Shown: positions 1 through 12,738, counted from the first letter of the stretch. The stretch is 64,000 nucleotides of DNA from Sambucus nigra (GCA_949130495.1 CASBWL010000040.1:4020674-4084673), one strand, 5' to 3'. The notes: generated from the letters alone by a model not told the origin. Program-made: numbers and translations.

Positions 1-303
1 TCACACTCCCATGCAGTAAGTACCTCACCCTCATCTAAGTGTAGTACTATATGCGTTCCGACCCATGTTCGAAATATGAAGTTTGATATCGATACTAACA
101 TTATAATATTAAAGGCATCTAGCACAACTAATAAACGAGATCTAGACGTCTACATATGTGATTATAGTCCGAAGGATATTCCCACAATACTAACCCCAAG
201 AAATATCATAACTTCACATTATGTATTTTTGCGTAGCATTGTGTTTATTAACAATCATCCACATCATTAAACTGCATGGATTTGTTCACAATTAATTTAC
301 ATA
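1..303. repeat. Direct duplicate of 48503-48800
   Basis: This stretch matches 48503-48800 in the same orientation with scattered substitutions and small indels; both stop matching after the shared segment reading taatttacat. The left end lies outside the window, so the full length is unknown. A 64-codon reading frame at 76-270 is not preserved in the other copy, so I do not call a gene. It may be a fragment of an unlisted repeat or a segmental duplication. Confidence 0.7.
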
Positions 304-1240
304 TTGAAAATGACTAATGGCAAGAACTAAAACTCACCAATGGAAATAAGCAAAGGCTGCTAGAGAAGGGAAAACAACACCCCCTAGTTCCCATTCTTTT
401 CCTAACAAAAATAAATCATTCATTAAGATCCACAAAAAAACAATTAAAAAATTTGTTACGCTGTTCATAACCAATATTCTGTAACACCCCGCCTAATAAG
501 ATACCGGGCGATCACTCCAATATTAAATTAAAACAGGAGTCTCATATGGATCATTCTTAGAATCACTGTCAACAATCCATTTAATTACTAATATCCTATT
601 AGGTGAGCGTTAAAAAACTTTTATCTAACTACTCTTTTTAGCGATCAAAATAAAACATCCACAATTAAATGCGTAAATGAGCTGAAATGAAAATGAAATA
701 AATTAAAATAACCGAACACTCGGTTCAAATATACAACCATATCGAATAACGTGCGAAGAATAAAAATAGTTGGACCATTGGCCCGAAGGTTTGTACAATA
801 CCTCCTATCTAGAGTACAAAGAAGTAGCATCTACCGAGAATCTGCAAGCATCCACAACTGCTGCAGCAGACGTCTGACTCAAAGGAAGTTTCCATCCAGG
901 CGTCCCTGTGTCTGGACACCTATATATATACATAATATATAGAAAGAAAGGAGAGTAGATAAACGCGTCAGAGCCCGAATGTTTGAAAATATTTTGCAAG
1001 TGCATAAATGCTTTATTTTTAGAAAAATAGTTTTATCTCATATTTAAATTGGTATCGCACTCCCATGAGATACCCCTCACCTCTCCTCTAACAGTGCACT
1101 CCTAGCGCATCCCTCTAAACATCCTAGTCAAGCTACCCTGCTAAACTAGTCTATCACCCAACCACTATCTACCCTAGATAGTCCAACAGATGTACTAAGG
1201 GCTAAACTTCACTCTAATCTCGACGCTATGCCATGTTCGT

Positions 1241-1482
1241 GCGTGGGGTGTCTCGCAAAGCGAAATCCAAACAAGGAACCCCCCCGATACACTACTATGC
1301 GGCAAGGTCGATCGTCGAGATCCGCCAGTCCCTCAGTACAGAAAGATATATATATAAATATATATATATACCATAAACATTTATAATATTAGGGCACATG
1401 AGGATTAAACTTCTCCCCAGTCTCAACACAATGCCATATTCGTGCGTGGGGTGTCTCGCAAAGCGAAATCCAAACAAGGAAC
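1241..1482 (-). repeat. Dispersed ~40-bp motif, two copies in family A left LTR
   Basis: Copies lie at about 1241-1280 and 1443-1482. Each reads, on the plus strand, GCGTGGGGTGTCTCGCAAAG followed by CGAAATCCAAACAAGGAACC. The centre TCGCaaaGCGA is a short inverted repeat. The same motif recurs in families A, B and C; function unknown. Confidence 0.8.
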
Positions 1483-1999
1483 CCCCCCGATACACTACTA
1501 TGCGGTAAGGTCGATCATCGACATCCATTAGACCCTCTGTACTCGATTTATCAGATATACATATACATATTTTACCATAACAATCCGGATCTATCTCCCG
1601 GAATGAGAATCCATATACAAAGTATTTATCAATACTTATCATTTTTCTCAAAACTTTCCATTTCCCTTTTTATACTCAGGAAATGTAAATATAAAAGCCA
1701 ATTCATTATCATGAATTGCTTTAACAAATCATATCTCTTTTTAAAGCCAGTTTTATTATCATAAAAATGCTTTACCTTTTCAAAATATCCCATTTCCCTT
1801 TTTATATTCAGGAAATGTATTCAAAGCCATTTTCATTATCATAAAAATGCTTTGATCATAACATATGCTTCCACATCCCTTCTTCCATCCGGGAAGTGTT
1901 ACCGAAGCCAAAACCTTTATCCCATTTCCCTTCCTATATCCATGAAATGTAATTAAAGCCAATCCATTATCATGAATTGCTTTAATATATAACGCGTTC

Positions 2000-2286
2000 T
2001 AAGACCGCCCGTCCGGATTTCTCCACTGTGTGCGCCCCTAAATGGCTATCATCTTCCAGGTCCTCCAAGACAACCTGGGATCCTACATCGCAAGACGTCG
2101 GGAAGCGGCCATGTGCCTGCGGGATAGTCAAGACCACACCCGGAATCTCCTAACCAGCGGAGAAAAATATATCAACAAACGCTCACATGGCCTATCGGAC
2201 TATATCCACCCTGCGTTAATTTGCCAGGGGGCTTCACCATACGAATGCAACTTCCCTTATGATAGTGATTTAGAGAGGTGTGTAAT
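2000..2286 (-). repeat. ~290-bp block shared among LTR families A, B and C
   Basis: This block starts at AAGACCGCCCGTCCGG and ends near GAGAGGTGTGT. Close versions sit in the other A LTRs (8022-8308; inverted at 26134-26420) and in family C (19493-19781, 39473-39757, 46424-46713). A more diverged version is in family B around 23257-23550. It is far better conserved than flanking LTR sequence, suggesting a functional cis element. The frame at 2042-2371 runs through it but is not maintained in family C. Confidence 0.75.
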
Positions 2287-3099
2287 CCATATTTTATTAA
2301 TTATGAAAAAAAATTCTCTTTCCATTTTGAAAATATTCATTTTTATATTTTCAAAATCATTTCCATCATAACATATATATATACCTAAATCACACCGTAT
2401 ATACATATCCTATATATTCTTCCTAGAATATATATAAACGGCCATAATGGCCTATATCATCTAACGATGACCATAATCCCAAATATTCCCTCCAGGAATC
2501 ATAATCATGCATTCATATTAGCATGATTCTAAATCCAAAGTATTTCTTACTTTGATAATCACTATATAACTTAATCCTATCTAAGGATTTATTGGATATC
2601 TCCAATGATACCCTTCACTCTAAGTGAAATCAACAAATATATATATTCCCAAATTATCCTAATTATCTTCTAGGATACACTTAACAGTACTCGATATATA
2701 ATTATGCATTCTATAAGAATAATTATACAGGCCCATATGCCTACTAGAAATATCCTCGGGATTTATCTCACCCGATCAACCTTAACTTCAGTGGGTTAAG
2801 GATTTCATTTCCTTGAACCCCAAGACTACACCTAGTCCAAATAATCATTTAGAAGTCCCCAATATAATTTAGGAACCCTAATCCATCAATTTCTACAATT
2901 ATTCTATTTTCCTCGAAAATATAGATTAAGGGTTATATACCTAAAACCCTTACTTTACCCTCCTAAATTGCCTTAATTTATGGACCATATAGTCCTAAAA
3001 GGTCCCTTAGGTTATCACCTAATTAACCTCAAAGCAAGATGAAATGGAATATATCCCATCCAAATCACCCTAAGAAAAATTGTCCCTTTTCATCAGGGG

Positions 3100-3174
3100 T
3101 CGATCGATCATCCCATGGCCGTCGATCGATCGAAGGCTTCGATCGATCGATCCCCCAGGCTCGATCGATCGATC
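3100..3174. repeat. TCGATCGA palindrome array, family A left LTR
   Basis: Four blocks of TCGATCGA-type perfect palindrome lie within 75 bp. The partner LTR at 9133-9164 keeps only two blocks, a net difference of 43 bp. The array is about 0.9 kb from the element-oriented LTR start, close to where families B and C carry their arrays. Confidence 0.9.
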
Positions 3175-3484
3175 AAGTCGGGCAGCTTCTTCTCCGAGAA
3201 GCTGTTCGTCCATGGAAGCTTCCCCCAAGCTTCCATATGTTCACCCAACGGCCTACAACTTCTACCAACAACAAATACACCTATAATACGGGTCCTAAAC
3301 ATCCTAGAACCCAGAATCACCCAATATTTTTGGTTAATTACTAAATTTCTCCAATTTACCAATTTTAGGGGTTTATTCGTTTTATCTCCCGAAAACCCGT
3401 TTTATCCATGAATACCCAACCCAAAATCATTAGGGTTTGTTATACCAACAATGATATGAGATATTTATGCTCAAAATAAATAAA

Positions 3485-3500
3485 GCAAGTAAACACTTGC
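3485..3500 (-). promoter_or_regulatory. Conserved inverted repeat GCAAGT-N4-ACTTGC after purine-rich leader
   Basis: Six-base arms separated by four bases. Equivalent sites occur in every family A, B and C LTR of the window (9475-9490, 24895-24910, 21733-21750, 20907-20923, 40777-40793, 47710-47726). In element orientation the site follows AG, so AG|GCAAGT also looks like a GC-type intron donor. Either a leader hairpin or a splice donor is possible; neither is shown. Confidence 0.5.
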
Positions 3501-3624
3501 CTCGTGGATAAAATCCGACGTCCTCGAGCCGAATCCCGCGGAGGCCGGCCGGAATCTCCCCCTTTTTCTTCTTTTCTTCCCTCTCTCTCTCTCTTCCCTC
3601 TCTTCTTTATTCTTTATCTTCTCT

Positions 3625-3655
3625 CTTCCTCTATATATAGAGAGAAAAAGGGTTT
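3625..3655 (-). promoter_or_regulatory. TATA-like box of family A LTR
   Basis: On the minus strand CTCTATATATAGAGG is followed by a long GA-rich tract and then the conserved inverted repeat at 3485-3500. This arrangement suits a core promoter with a purine-rich leader. The same layout is in the right LTR near 9618-9632. No start site can be fixed from sequence alone. Confidence 0.45.
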
Positions 3656-4072
3656 TACCCCTAAAAACCCAAAAACGACTCGTTTACCCAATTACGAGCC
3701 TATTTAACTCCAAAATTACTCGGAACTCAATTTCGACAATCGGACACTCTTTTCCGACTATCTCGGACATTCCGAGACTCGTGGTGCAGTCGAAATTTCC
3801 ATCCGAGGTACTTGACCGCAAATCACTATTCTAACCCAAAATAATTAAATGCGGTGTTCTACTCACAATCTTACCTCTCTTTGTCGCTATACCCCACGGC
3901 GACATATAAATAAAATATTTAGACCTATATGGTCCCAAAATAATTTATAACATCCATCGAAAATCATTAAACCCTCGAAAATCCCAAAAATTACTATTTC
4001 GAGACATTCTCCAAATTCCAAAATATACTTAATTATGGAATCTAATCATCTCCAAAAGGGCGGGTTATTACA

Positions 4073-4085
4073 TACTCCCCCCCTT
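4073..4085 (-). promoter_or_regulatory. Polypurine tract of family A element
   Basis: On the minus strand AAGGGGGGGAGTA abuts the 3' LTR directly, as expected for the primer of plus-strand DNA synthesis. Family C has the nearly identical tract at 41379-41390. Confidence 0.88.
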
Positions 4086-6487
4086 ACAACAGAATTTCGT
4101 CCTCGAAATTCAGATACAAGTTACACCCACTAACTAGGATTTCTACAAATCCTAAAACCTTAAGAGAAAGATACTAACCTAATGGTTCCTAACCATACAC
4201 TATGCGGCTACCTCAATCATAAAGTGACTCTAATATGTCACTTAATACCCATCCACCATGATGCCTCTTGGCATGAATTTCAACCTTATATACTACGCGG
4301 TATATAAAACCATCTTACCAAGGTGCCCATACACCTTTCCAACTTGTGCACATCTGCACATCCATAGCGAACGTCTGACACGTAACACTCTCTCCCAATA
4401 AGGGTCTCCTTTCCTCGGTGTAATACTCACCTATGGGTCCTCCCAACCCGCGAAATCAATTCTTCCTAATCTCGGTACCACTAACATTAACGAACTTATG
4501 TCCTAGATAATACTAAAGTCTATGCGATATCCTACCTACACGGAACGAATATAATCCTAAGTATGTCCCTAGTGCCCAAGGCCTCTCTCAACTCCCGACC
4601 ATTGCTTGGTTTCATGCGTGGGACGTCTCGCCAAGGCGAAATCCAAATAAGGAACCCTCCCGTTACACTACTCCCTCGCGTAGTCAGTCATCGAGATATA
4701 GCGACCCAAGGCACATAAGCGGGACGTCCTAAATCCTACTAGGCTAGCCTATGAACGCATTCCTCCTATCTTATCCTTCTGCCCATACAGAAGGAAACCT
4801 AATCAATCGAAGTGCCCACTTTCTGTAGAAAGTGTCAAGAACATAATACCCAAAACATACATTCTCAAAATTTGCCTTTTCATTAAGGCTGGTTATTATC
4901 CTCAAACAAATCTTTCGAAGCCCAACCTCACCCACCCACTTGTGGCGAGGGGACCACTTTAGTGCTTTTCCATAGCACAATATTTCGTAAGCGTACCCTT
5001 AACATAGGGCTCGTAGTCTATAGTGGTTCATCCACACTATAAGACTAACCCACATCCTTGCATCCTATAACAGCTCCCCACTCCCGACGCCGTTAAGAGT
5101 CATGTGTGGAGTGTCTCGCAAAGCGAAATCCAAACAAGGAACCCCTCCACACATTAACCCTTGACTTCGTTGGTTATGGAGTTACATCATTTCAACCTGC
5201 AACCGGGATATCCCTATCCCCTAATCCAACAAAAAGGTAGTCTGAACTCCTATCTCTAACTAAGAGTCATACCACCCTGCGCTCGCACTTATTTTTAAGT
5301 CCTGGTGCAAACAATAATGAGCTTTATGGTCAGCTCAATGAAAATCCTGCGGCCTTAAATCATATATATAAGGTCGCCATAAACCCAAATCATGATAAGG
5401 AAACCTCTTCTCATTGAAGATCCACTAACCCATAACAAATAAGGTGAACTCAACCTATATCTAGGTGAGACACCGCAACTACAACCCGTTCCCTCCAGGA
5501 ACCATTGACACGATAGACTTGTCATTTAGCCTGCTATCGCTCCGAAAATACACCATAATGTATTATACTCATCATAACACCGTACTCGTATAGACATATA
5601 AAACGAGTATCCCAAACCAGATATATATATATATATACACAATATATCAACACCCGCCTTTATGACGAGTGAAGGAAAAACAAAACTCCGCTACTACGGA
5701 CAACACATAGGCATACATGACATTATGTTATCGTGACCGCCATAACTCAAATTACACACACGAGTCTAGGGCTAACCAATACTGTGACTTTATCTAGTCA
5801 CTCCAAATATACCTCCTCGATTGAGGTAAAACTCATAACAACAACTTCATTATAACAATTTCCCCGAGTGGATGTCCAACCACGGGGTCCTCGAACATAC
5901 CCATTCTTTAGTGAGCCCATCCTTCTTGGAAAGGACTCAATATTCATTGCACCTAACTCACTTAGGTACAAGGTTCACTTCGCCATAATAATCTTTATTC
6001 ACCGTCGGCCTCTGGCCGATCCTTAGGCGAAAAATTCCCAAAATAGCATTCTTCTCATCCTGCTGATTCATGGGGACTCACGGTTAGAACTATCCGTAAG
6101 ATCCCTTTCGAACCCTTATCTCCACGGGGTAATTCAATCTTAAGTACCACTTTCTACCATAGTAGTACTTGGTTGACCATAACTACCATACTTTAGTAGT
6201 CGTAGCAAAAATCCTTAATAGTTGCCTTAAGGAGAGTTTCTCTACTAAGGTCCTCGTCCCCAACTTCTACCAGCTTCCCCAGCTAAGCTCCACTCCTACT
6301 GCCCTCCGAGCTCCGCACACGATTCTCAACGAGCGTGCAAAAGATTTCTATAATCTCATAATATGGCAGGAGAACGAAATCTCACAATAGAAATCAACAA
6401 TCCTAGTCCTGAGGCTCTATAACAAATGAGAGCAACGCTGAAAGCGTAGTACGTCCGCACAGATTCCTAAGGACACTAGAACCTGAT
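4086..6487 (-). other. Internal region of family A element, no recognisable protein
   Basis: About 2.4 kb without a convincing coding frame on either strand. It contains two diverged copies of the dispersed ~40-bp motif (about 4615-4655 and 5103-5143). Segments around 4560-4700, 5070-5175 and 6320-6500 resemble the family C internal region at 43120-43260, 43620-43740 and 45300-45468. The region therefore looks like a family C interior from which the gag-pol part has been lost. Confidence 0.75.
4615..5143 (-). repeat. Dispersed ~40-bp motif, two copies in family A interior
   Basis: Copies lie at about 4615-4655 (slightly changed, CTCGCCAAGGCGAAATCC) and 5103-5143. In both, as elsewhere, the motif is followed by a CCTCC-rich stretch. 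Confidence 0.75.
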
Positions 6488-6499
6488 GCTCTGATACCA
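6488..6499 (-). promoter_or_regulatory. tRNA-iMet primer binding site of family A
   Basis: The minus strand reads TGGTATCAGAGC, complementary to the 3' end of plant initiator tRNA-Met, two bases inside the 5' LTR. It fixes the element's orientation. The same site is used by families C, D and F. Confidence 0.93.
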
Positions 6500-7262
6500 T
6501 CTGTAACACCACCCCTAATGAGATACCGGGCGATCACTCCAATATTAAATTAAAACAGGAGTCTCATATGGATCATTCTTAGCATCACTGTCGAAAATCC
6601 ATTTAATTACTAATATCCTATTAGGTGAGCGTTAAAAAACTTTTATCTAACTACTTTTTTTAGCGATCAAAATAAAACATCCACAATTAAATGCGTAAAT
6701 GAGCTGAAATGAAAATGAAATAAATTAAAATAACCGAACACTCGGTTCAAATATAAAACCATATCGAATAACGTGCGAAGAATAAAAACAGTTGGACCAT
6801 TGGCCCGAAGGTTTGTACAATACCTCCTATCTAGAGTACAAAGAAGAAGCGTCTACCGAGAACCTGCAAGCATCCACAACTGCTGCAGCAGACGTCTGAC
6901 TCAAAGGAAGTTTCCATCCAGGCGTCCCTATGTCTGGACACCTATATATATACATAATATATGGAAAGAAAGGAGAGTAGATAAACGGGTCAGAGCCCGA
7001 ATGTTTGAAAATATTTTGCAAGTGCATAAATGCTTTATTTTTAGAAAAATAGTTTTATCTCATATTTAAATTGGTATCGCACTCCCATGAGATACCCCTC
7101 ACCTCTCCTCTAACAGTGCACTCCTAGCGCATCCCTCTAAACATCCTAGTCAAGCTGCCCTGCTAAACTAGTCTATCACCCAACCACTATCTACCCTAGA
7201 TAGTCCAACAGATGTACTAAGGGCTAAACTTCACTCTAATCTCGATGATATGCCATGCTCGT

Positions 7263-7505
7263 GCGTGGGGTGTCTCGCAAAGCGAAATCCAAACAAGGAA
7301 CCCCCCCGATACACTACTATGCGGCAAGGTCGATCGTCGAGATCCGCCAGTCCCTCAGTACAGAAAGATATATATATATAAATATATATATACCATAAAC
7401 ATTTATAATATTAGAGCACATAAGGATTAAACTTCTCCCCAGTCTCAACACAATGCCATATTCGTGCATGGGGTGTCTCGCAAAGAGAAATCCAAACAAG
7501 GAACC
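7263..7505 (-). repeat. Dispersed ~40-bp motif, two copies in family A right LTR
   Basis: Copies at about 7263-7302 and 7466-7505, the second with GCAAAGAGAAATCC in place of GCAAAGCGAAATCC. Same spacing as in the left LTR. Confidence 0.8.
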
Positions 7506-9132
7506 CCTCCGATACACTACTATGCGGCAAGGTCGATCATCGAGATCCATTAGACCCTCTGTACTCGATTTATCCATATATACATATTTATATTTTACCA
7601 TAACCATCCGGATCTATCTCCCGGAATGAGAATCCATATACAAAGTATTTATCAATACTTATCATTTTTCTCAAAACTTTCCATTTCCCTTTTTATACTC
7701 AGGAAATGTAAATATAAAAGCCAATTCATTATCATGAATTGCTTTAACAACTCATATCTCTTTTTAAAGCCAGTTTTATTATCATAAAAATGCTTTACCT
7801 TTTCAAAATATCCCATATCTCTTTTTATATTCAGGAAATGTATTCAAAGCCATTTTCATTATCATAAAAATGCTTTGATCATAACATATGCTTCCACATC
7901 CCTTCTTCCATCCGGGAAGTGTTACCGAAGCCAAAACCTTTATCCCATTTCCCTTCCTATATGCAGGAAATGTAATTAAAGCCAATCCATTATCATGAAT
8001 TTCTTTAATATATAACGCGTTCTAAGACCTCCCGTCCGGATTTCTCCACTGTGCGCGCCCCTAAATGGCTATCATCTTCCAGGTCCTCTAAGACAACCTG
8101 GGATCCTACATCGCAAGACGTCGGGAAGCGGCCATGTGCCTGCGGGATAGTCAAGACCACACCCGGAATCTCCTAACCAGCGCAGAAAAATATATCAACA
8201 AACGCTCACATGGCCTATCGGACTATATCCACCCTGCGTTAATTTGCCAGGGGGCTTCACCATACGAACGCAACTTCCATTATGATAGCGATTTAGTGAG
8301 GTGTGTAATCCATATTTTATTAATTATGAAAAACATTTCTCTTTCCATTTTGAAAATATTCATTTTTATATTTTCAAAATCATTTCCATCATAACATATA
8401 TATATACCTAAATCACACAGTATATACATATCCTATATATTCTTCCTAGAATATATATAAATGGCCATAATGGCCTATATCATCTAACGATGACCATAAT
8501 CCCAAAGATTCCCTCCAGGAATCATAATCATGCATTCATATTAGCATGATTCTAAATCCAAAGTATTTCTTACTTTGATAATCACTATATAACTTAATCC
8601 TATCTAAGGATTTATTGGATATCTCCAATGATACCCTTCACTCTAAGTGAAATCAACAAATATCTATATTCCCAAATTATCCTAATTATCTTCTAGGATA
8701 CACTTAACAGTACTCGATATATAATTATGCTTTCTATAAGCATAATTATACAGGCCCATATGCCTACTAGAAATATCCTCGGGATTTATCTCACCCGATC
8801 AACCTTAACTTCAGTGGGTTAAGGATTTCATTTCCTTGAACCCCAAGACTACACCTAGTCCAAATAATCATTTAGAAGTCCCCAATATAATTTAGGATAA
8901 TTTAGGAACCCTAATCCATCAATTTCTACAATTATTCTATTTTCCTCGAAAATATAGATTAAGGGTTATATACCTAAAACCATTACTTTACCCTCCTAAA
9001 TTGCCTTAATTTATGGACCATATAGTCCTAAAAGGTCCCTTAGGTTATCACCTAATTAACCTCAAATCAAGATGAAATGGAATCTATCCCATCCAAATCA
9101 CCCTAAGAAAAATTGTCCCTTTTCAGCAGGGG

Positions 9133-9164
9133 TCGATCGATCCCCCAGGCTCGATCGATCGATC
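9133..9164. repeat. TCGATCGA palindrome array, family A right LTR (contracted)
   Basis: Only two palindrome blocks remain, separated by CCCCCAGGC. The left LTR has four. The missing stretch begins and ends inside a palindrome, which suggests loss or gain by recombination or slippage between units. Confidence 0.88.
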
Positions 9165-10065
9165 AAGTCGGGCAGCTTCTTCTCCGAGAAGCTGTTCGGC
9201 CATGGAAGCTTCCCCCAAGCTTCCATCTCTTCACCCAACGGCCTACAACTTCTACCATCAACAAATACACCTATAATACGGGTCCTAAACATCCTAGAAC
9301 CCGGAATCACCCAATATTTTTGGTTAATTACTAAATTTCTCCAATTTACCAATTTTAGGGGTTTATTCGTTTTATCTCCCGAAAACCCGTTTTATCCACG
9401 AATACCGAACCCAAAATCATTAGGGTTTGTTATACCAACAATGATATGAGATATTTATGCTCAAAATAAATAAAGCAAGTAAACACTTGCCTCGTGAATA
9501 AAATCCAACGTCCTCGAGCCGAATCCCACGGAGGTCGGCTGGAATCTCCCCCTTTTTCTTCTTTTCTTCCCTCTCTCTCTCTTCCCTCTCTTCTTTCTTC
9601 TTTCTCTTCTCTCTTCCTCTATATATAGAGAGAAAAAGGGTTTTACCCCTAAAAACCCAAAAACGACTCGTTTACCCAATTACGAGCCTATTTAACTCCA
9701 AAATTACCCGGAACTCAATTTCAACAATCGGACACTCTTTTCCGACTATCTCGGACATTCTGAGACTCGTGGTGCAGTCGAAATTTCCATCCGAGGTACT
9801 TGACCGCAAATCACTATTCTAACCCAAAATAATTAAATCCGGTGTTCTACTCACAATCTTACCTCTCTTTGTCGCTATACCCCACGGCGACATATACATA
9901 AAATATTTCGACCTATATGGTCCCAAAATAATTTAAAACATCCATCGAAAATCATTAAACCCTCGAAAATCCCAAAAATTACTATTTCGAGACATTCTCC
10001 AAATTCCAAAATATTCTTAATTATGGAATCTAATCATCTCCAAAAGGGCGGGTTATTACATATTC

Positions 10066-11163
10066 CAACCCATTACCTAGAAAACAATGATTAGTTTAGG
10101 TTCTTTTATAAGTTCTAGTGCACTATCTGGAGTGTGAAATCTGCAATACATAAAAACAATGCTCATAAGATGAAACAGGAAACAAATTTCACGAAAATAC
10201 AAAAGGAAAGAAACCGGGCAAACAAAAATTAAACAAGAAGTAGCGTACAATAAGTTGAAACCAAATATTTATTTCAACAAAATAATTATTTGTGGTAAAC
10301 TAAAACGACGTGGCCGAGAAAAATGAGGGGGGAACAAAGTGGTGGGGGGGGATTTAAAATATTCAAAATTTGAAAAATGAAAATAATCTGAATCCCTTAA
10401 GTTTTAGTGGGTAATGTGCAAAAATCTAGGCTCTTATTGTGCTTAGATAACCAATAACTTCCCTATTATATATCTTCATTACAAGCCTACATTAATATTA
10501 AATAAATCATTACAATAAAAAAATAGAATTTGATATGATATAAAAGTTTATATTTGAATTAAAATACACCACCGACTTTTAAAATTTGAATTATACAAAA
10601 TAACGTACTAAAAGCATGACACGTGAAAATGCAATAGACACTTATCGCGAGCGCACCGTGACACAGTACTCTACAAACAAATACACTCGTGCCAAATGGC
10701 ACGGGCATAGTCCACGTAGAAAAATTTATCAAAGAGGAATACTAAAATAAAAACTTTTGATTATTATTTACTATATGTTTCCTTTTTTTAATTGCTTCCC
10801 ATATCTTTTGTTGATTTCCTAGGCCATCGATAAAATCGCAACTCGAGAAATAAATGCCGTAAGCAGTACCTTCTATTATCAACTGAAAGTTCCTTCATTT
10901 AGAGTACACTTTACCTTACAACTTTGACTAATTTTGACTTTGATACGTTACGTATTTCCACAGTCATATGACTTTGGTACCGCTTTGATTTTATCTTGAG
11001 ACTTGTGTACATTTTTCGTTGTTGATTGTTACCTTCATTATGGGAACGTTGATCATTTAGCAATAGAAAAGATACCAAAATCTAAAAATAAGTAAAATGG
11101 TACCAAATTCTAATTATGTTATTTAGTGGGGCGAGAAAGTCAAATTACCCTTTACTTTTGATG
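10066..11163. other. Intergenic DNA between elements A and D
   Basis: About 1.1 kb of AT-rich sequence with no supportable gene. It joins without break to 18098 onwards once element D and one TSD copy are removed. A hairpin of Helitron type lies at 10688-10703. Nothing else stands out. Confidence 0.6.
10688..10712 (+). mobile_element. Possible relic of a Helitron 3' end
   Basis: The perfect hairpin CGTGCCAAATGGCACG is followed by GGCATAG, close to the three better Helitron ends in this window. The expected CTAG terminus is absent, so this is a degraded end at best. Confidence 0.3.
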
Positions 11164-11168
11164 CCTCT

Positions 11169-12735
11169 TGTAAGGACACAAATTTCCAATTGAGTCCATG
11201 TATTGTTTTGGCTCAATTCCGGACAAAAACATTTATTCATAGGTTAGTGTTTTATTGTAATACTCTCAAGCCTATGAAGTGTGTGTTGAAGACGTAGCGG
11301 CAAAGAATTTAAAGCTTCATCAAAATGCCGGTTTGCGTGCCTCGTTTCTACGTCATCAACTAAGGTTCCATGCTCCCAAGGTATGAATGTAATTATATTT
11401 ATATAGGAGCTTGGAACAATGTTTATTTGGGTGTTAGGTTTAATAAAAATCATGTTTAATTTCAGAAATAATTTAAAAAGGACCTTATATTAATATATAT
11501 AAAAGTTTCTGGGCCAAAATCAAATTATAGAAAATTTTCTGAAACTCGTTCGAAAGTTCGTTCGAACGAGATTTTTCGTTCGAACCAAGTTTCGTTCGAA
11601 CGAGACTGCCAACGACCCTAAACTGGTCAGTCGTTCGAACGAAACTTGGTTCGAACGAGGTATCTAACGAGGTTCTAACGAGCCCAGGCTGGTCACTCGT
11701 TAGAAGTCTCGTTCGAACGAGAGTCAAGTTCGTTCGAACGAGATGCCAGGCGGGAACAGTTTTGAGCAGTTTTTGGCAGTTTTTTCCCACTTCTCCACTT
11801 GGTTTTTAACCAACTTTTTCAAGACTTATTAAGGACGGGAAACACATTTTTCTATCTAACTTTTCCAACCAAGTTTATCTCCTAGAGAGAGTTTGAGAGC
11901 AAAAATAGTTTTAGGAAAATGTTCAAGTTTTGAGTGTAATTCTTTCAAGAAAAAATTCATACACACTCTAGTTTACACCCAATTGTTTATCCAAGTTTCT
12001 ATATACATATCTTTACTTGGAGTTTGGCACCGGGTTTGCTTCTACATCCCATTACAAAGAAGAAGACATTTTGCGGCGATTTTACTCACTTGGAGAAAGG
12101 CTCCAAGCTTGGGTGACGGTGACCATACAAAGTCCTATCGGTGGATTCCGAGATCGCGGTGGAGCTCCGTGGTTGTCCGCTAGTAAGAGGTTTCTACAAG
12201 GAGGAGCATCGGGGCTTGAGAGGGTTCGAGTCGAGTGTTGTAAGTCTCTTGTCTTGTAATTATAATTCCGTATCTAGTGGACTTGTGGCTAGGGCCGTCC
12301 GAGGTTTTTTTCCCGTCTTGGGTTTTTCCTCGTACATCGCGGTGTAGTGTGACATTGTTTATTTTATCTTGCACTAAACTTAGAACGCATGCTTAGAATA
12401 AATTCAAGATAAAATTCGGTTTAACAATCACACTAATTTAAATTGGGACTTTAATAATATTTTGGGTAAATTTGGTTTATTCAAGTCACTTGCATTAATT
12501 TGGTTGGCCTAACTTGAAAATATGAACAATCAAAATTTAGGCAAATTCTAGGACTTGGATTTAATTGGACTTAATCGGTTTAAGTGATAATTAATTCTTG
12601 TGTATTTGAATTTGAACCATCATCCTACCGTTTACGCTTCCGCATATAAATTAAGTTTTACAAGGAAATTACAAAGTTTGATTTTAAATTGTGAAAAGTT
12701 TAAAACCCGAGGATCCATAAACAATAGCGTTCTCA
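11169..12735 (+). repeat. Family D 5' LTR
   Basis: A 1567-bp LTR from TGTAAGGACAC to GCGTTCTCA. Palindrome array at 11544-11743. A TATA-like stretch TTATATAGG lies near 11399. A 96-codon frame at 11893-12183 exists in both LTRs only because the LTRs are near-identical; I see no product. Confidence 0.93.
11544..11743. repeat. GTTCGAAC palindrome array, family D 5' LTR
   Basis: Seven exact GTTCGAAC cores lie within 200 bp, mostly extended to CTCGTTCGAACGAG or a variant. The 3' LTR has five. Clusters of LTR palindromes are known from maize Sireviruses, where they have been linked to siRNA targeting; this array fits that pattern. Confidence 0.92.
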
Positions 12736-12738
12736 AAT

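Larger units (their letters stand above)
480..4072 (-). repeat. Family A 3' LTR (left copy)
   Basis: A 3593-bp LTR, TG...CA in form; in plus-strand reading it starts TGTAACACCCCGCC and ends GGGCGGGTTATTACA, giving imperfect terminal inverted repeats. Landmarks in element (minus) order: TATA-like box near 3640, GA-rich tract 3560-3625, inverted repeat GCAAGT...ACTTGC at 3485-3500, palindrome array 3100-3174, block shared with other families at 2000-2286, and two copies of the dispersed motif at 1241-1482. Short open frames inside it (for example 3039-3344 and 1295-1651) have no recognisable product. Confidence 0.92.
480..10060 (-). mobile_element. Family A: complete non-autonomous LTR retrotransposon (LARD-like), 9.6 kb
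   Basis: Two long LTRs in direct orientation flank about 2.4 kb of internal DNA, and the whole is bounded by a perfect 5-bp target duplication TATTC (475-479 and 10061-10065). A tRNA-iMet-type PBS on the minus strand lies beside the right LTR and a polypurine tract beside the left LTR, so the element points leftwards. No gag, RT or integrase could be recognised in the internal part. Leader, PPT flank and several internal blocks resemble those of the family C element at 38516-48331, which keeps integrase remnants. I infer a Ty3/gypsy-related large retrotransposon derivative that relies on partner proteins. The two LTRs differ little, suggesting a fairly recent insertion. Confidence 0.9.
6502..10060 (-). 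repeat. Family A 5' LTR (right copy)
   Basis: A 3559-bp LTR that matches 480-4072 along its whole length with few substitutions. Main differences are a 43-bp shorter palindrome array (9133-9164) and a small duplication of TAATTTAGGA near 8886-8905. Shared block at 8022-8308, dispersed motif copies at about 7263-7302 and 7466-7505, inverted repeat at 9475-9490. As the 5' LTR it would carry the element's promoter. Confidence 0.92.

Noticed and set aside
2042..2371. 109-codon frame across the shared ~290-bp block
   Set aside because: Similar frames in the other copies are of different length and frame, so coding is not supported; I keep only the DNA block.
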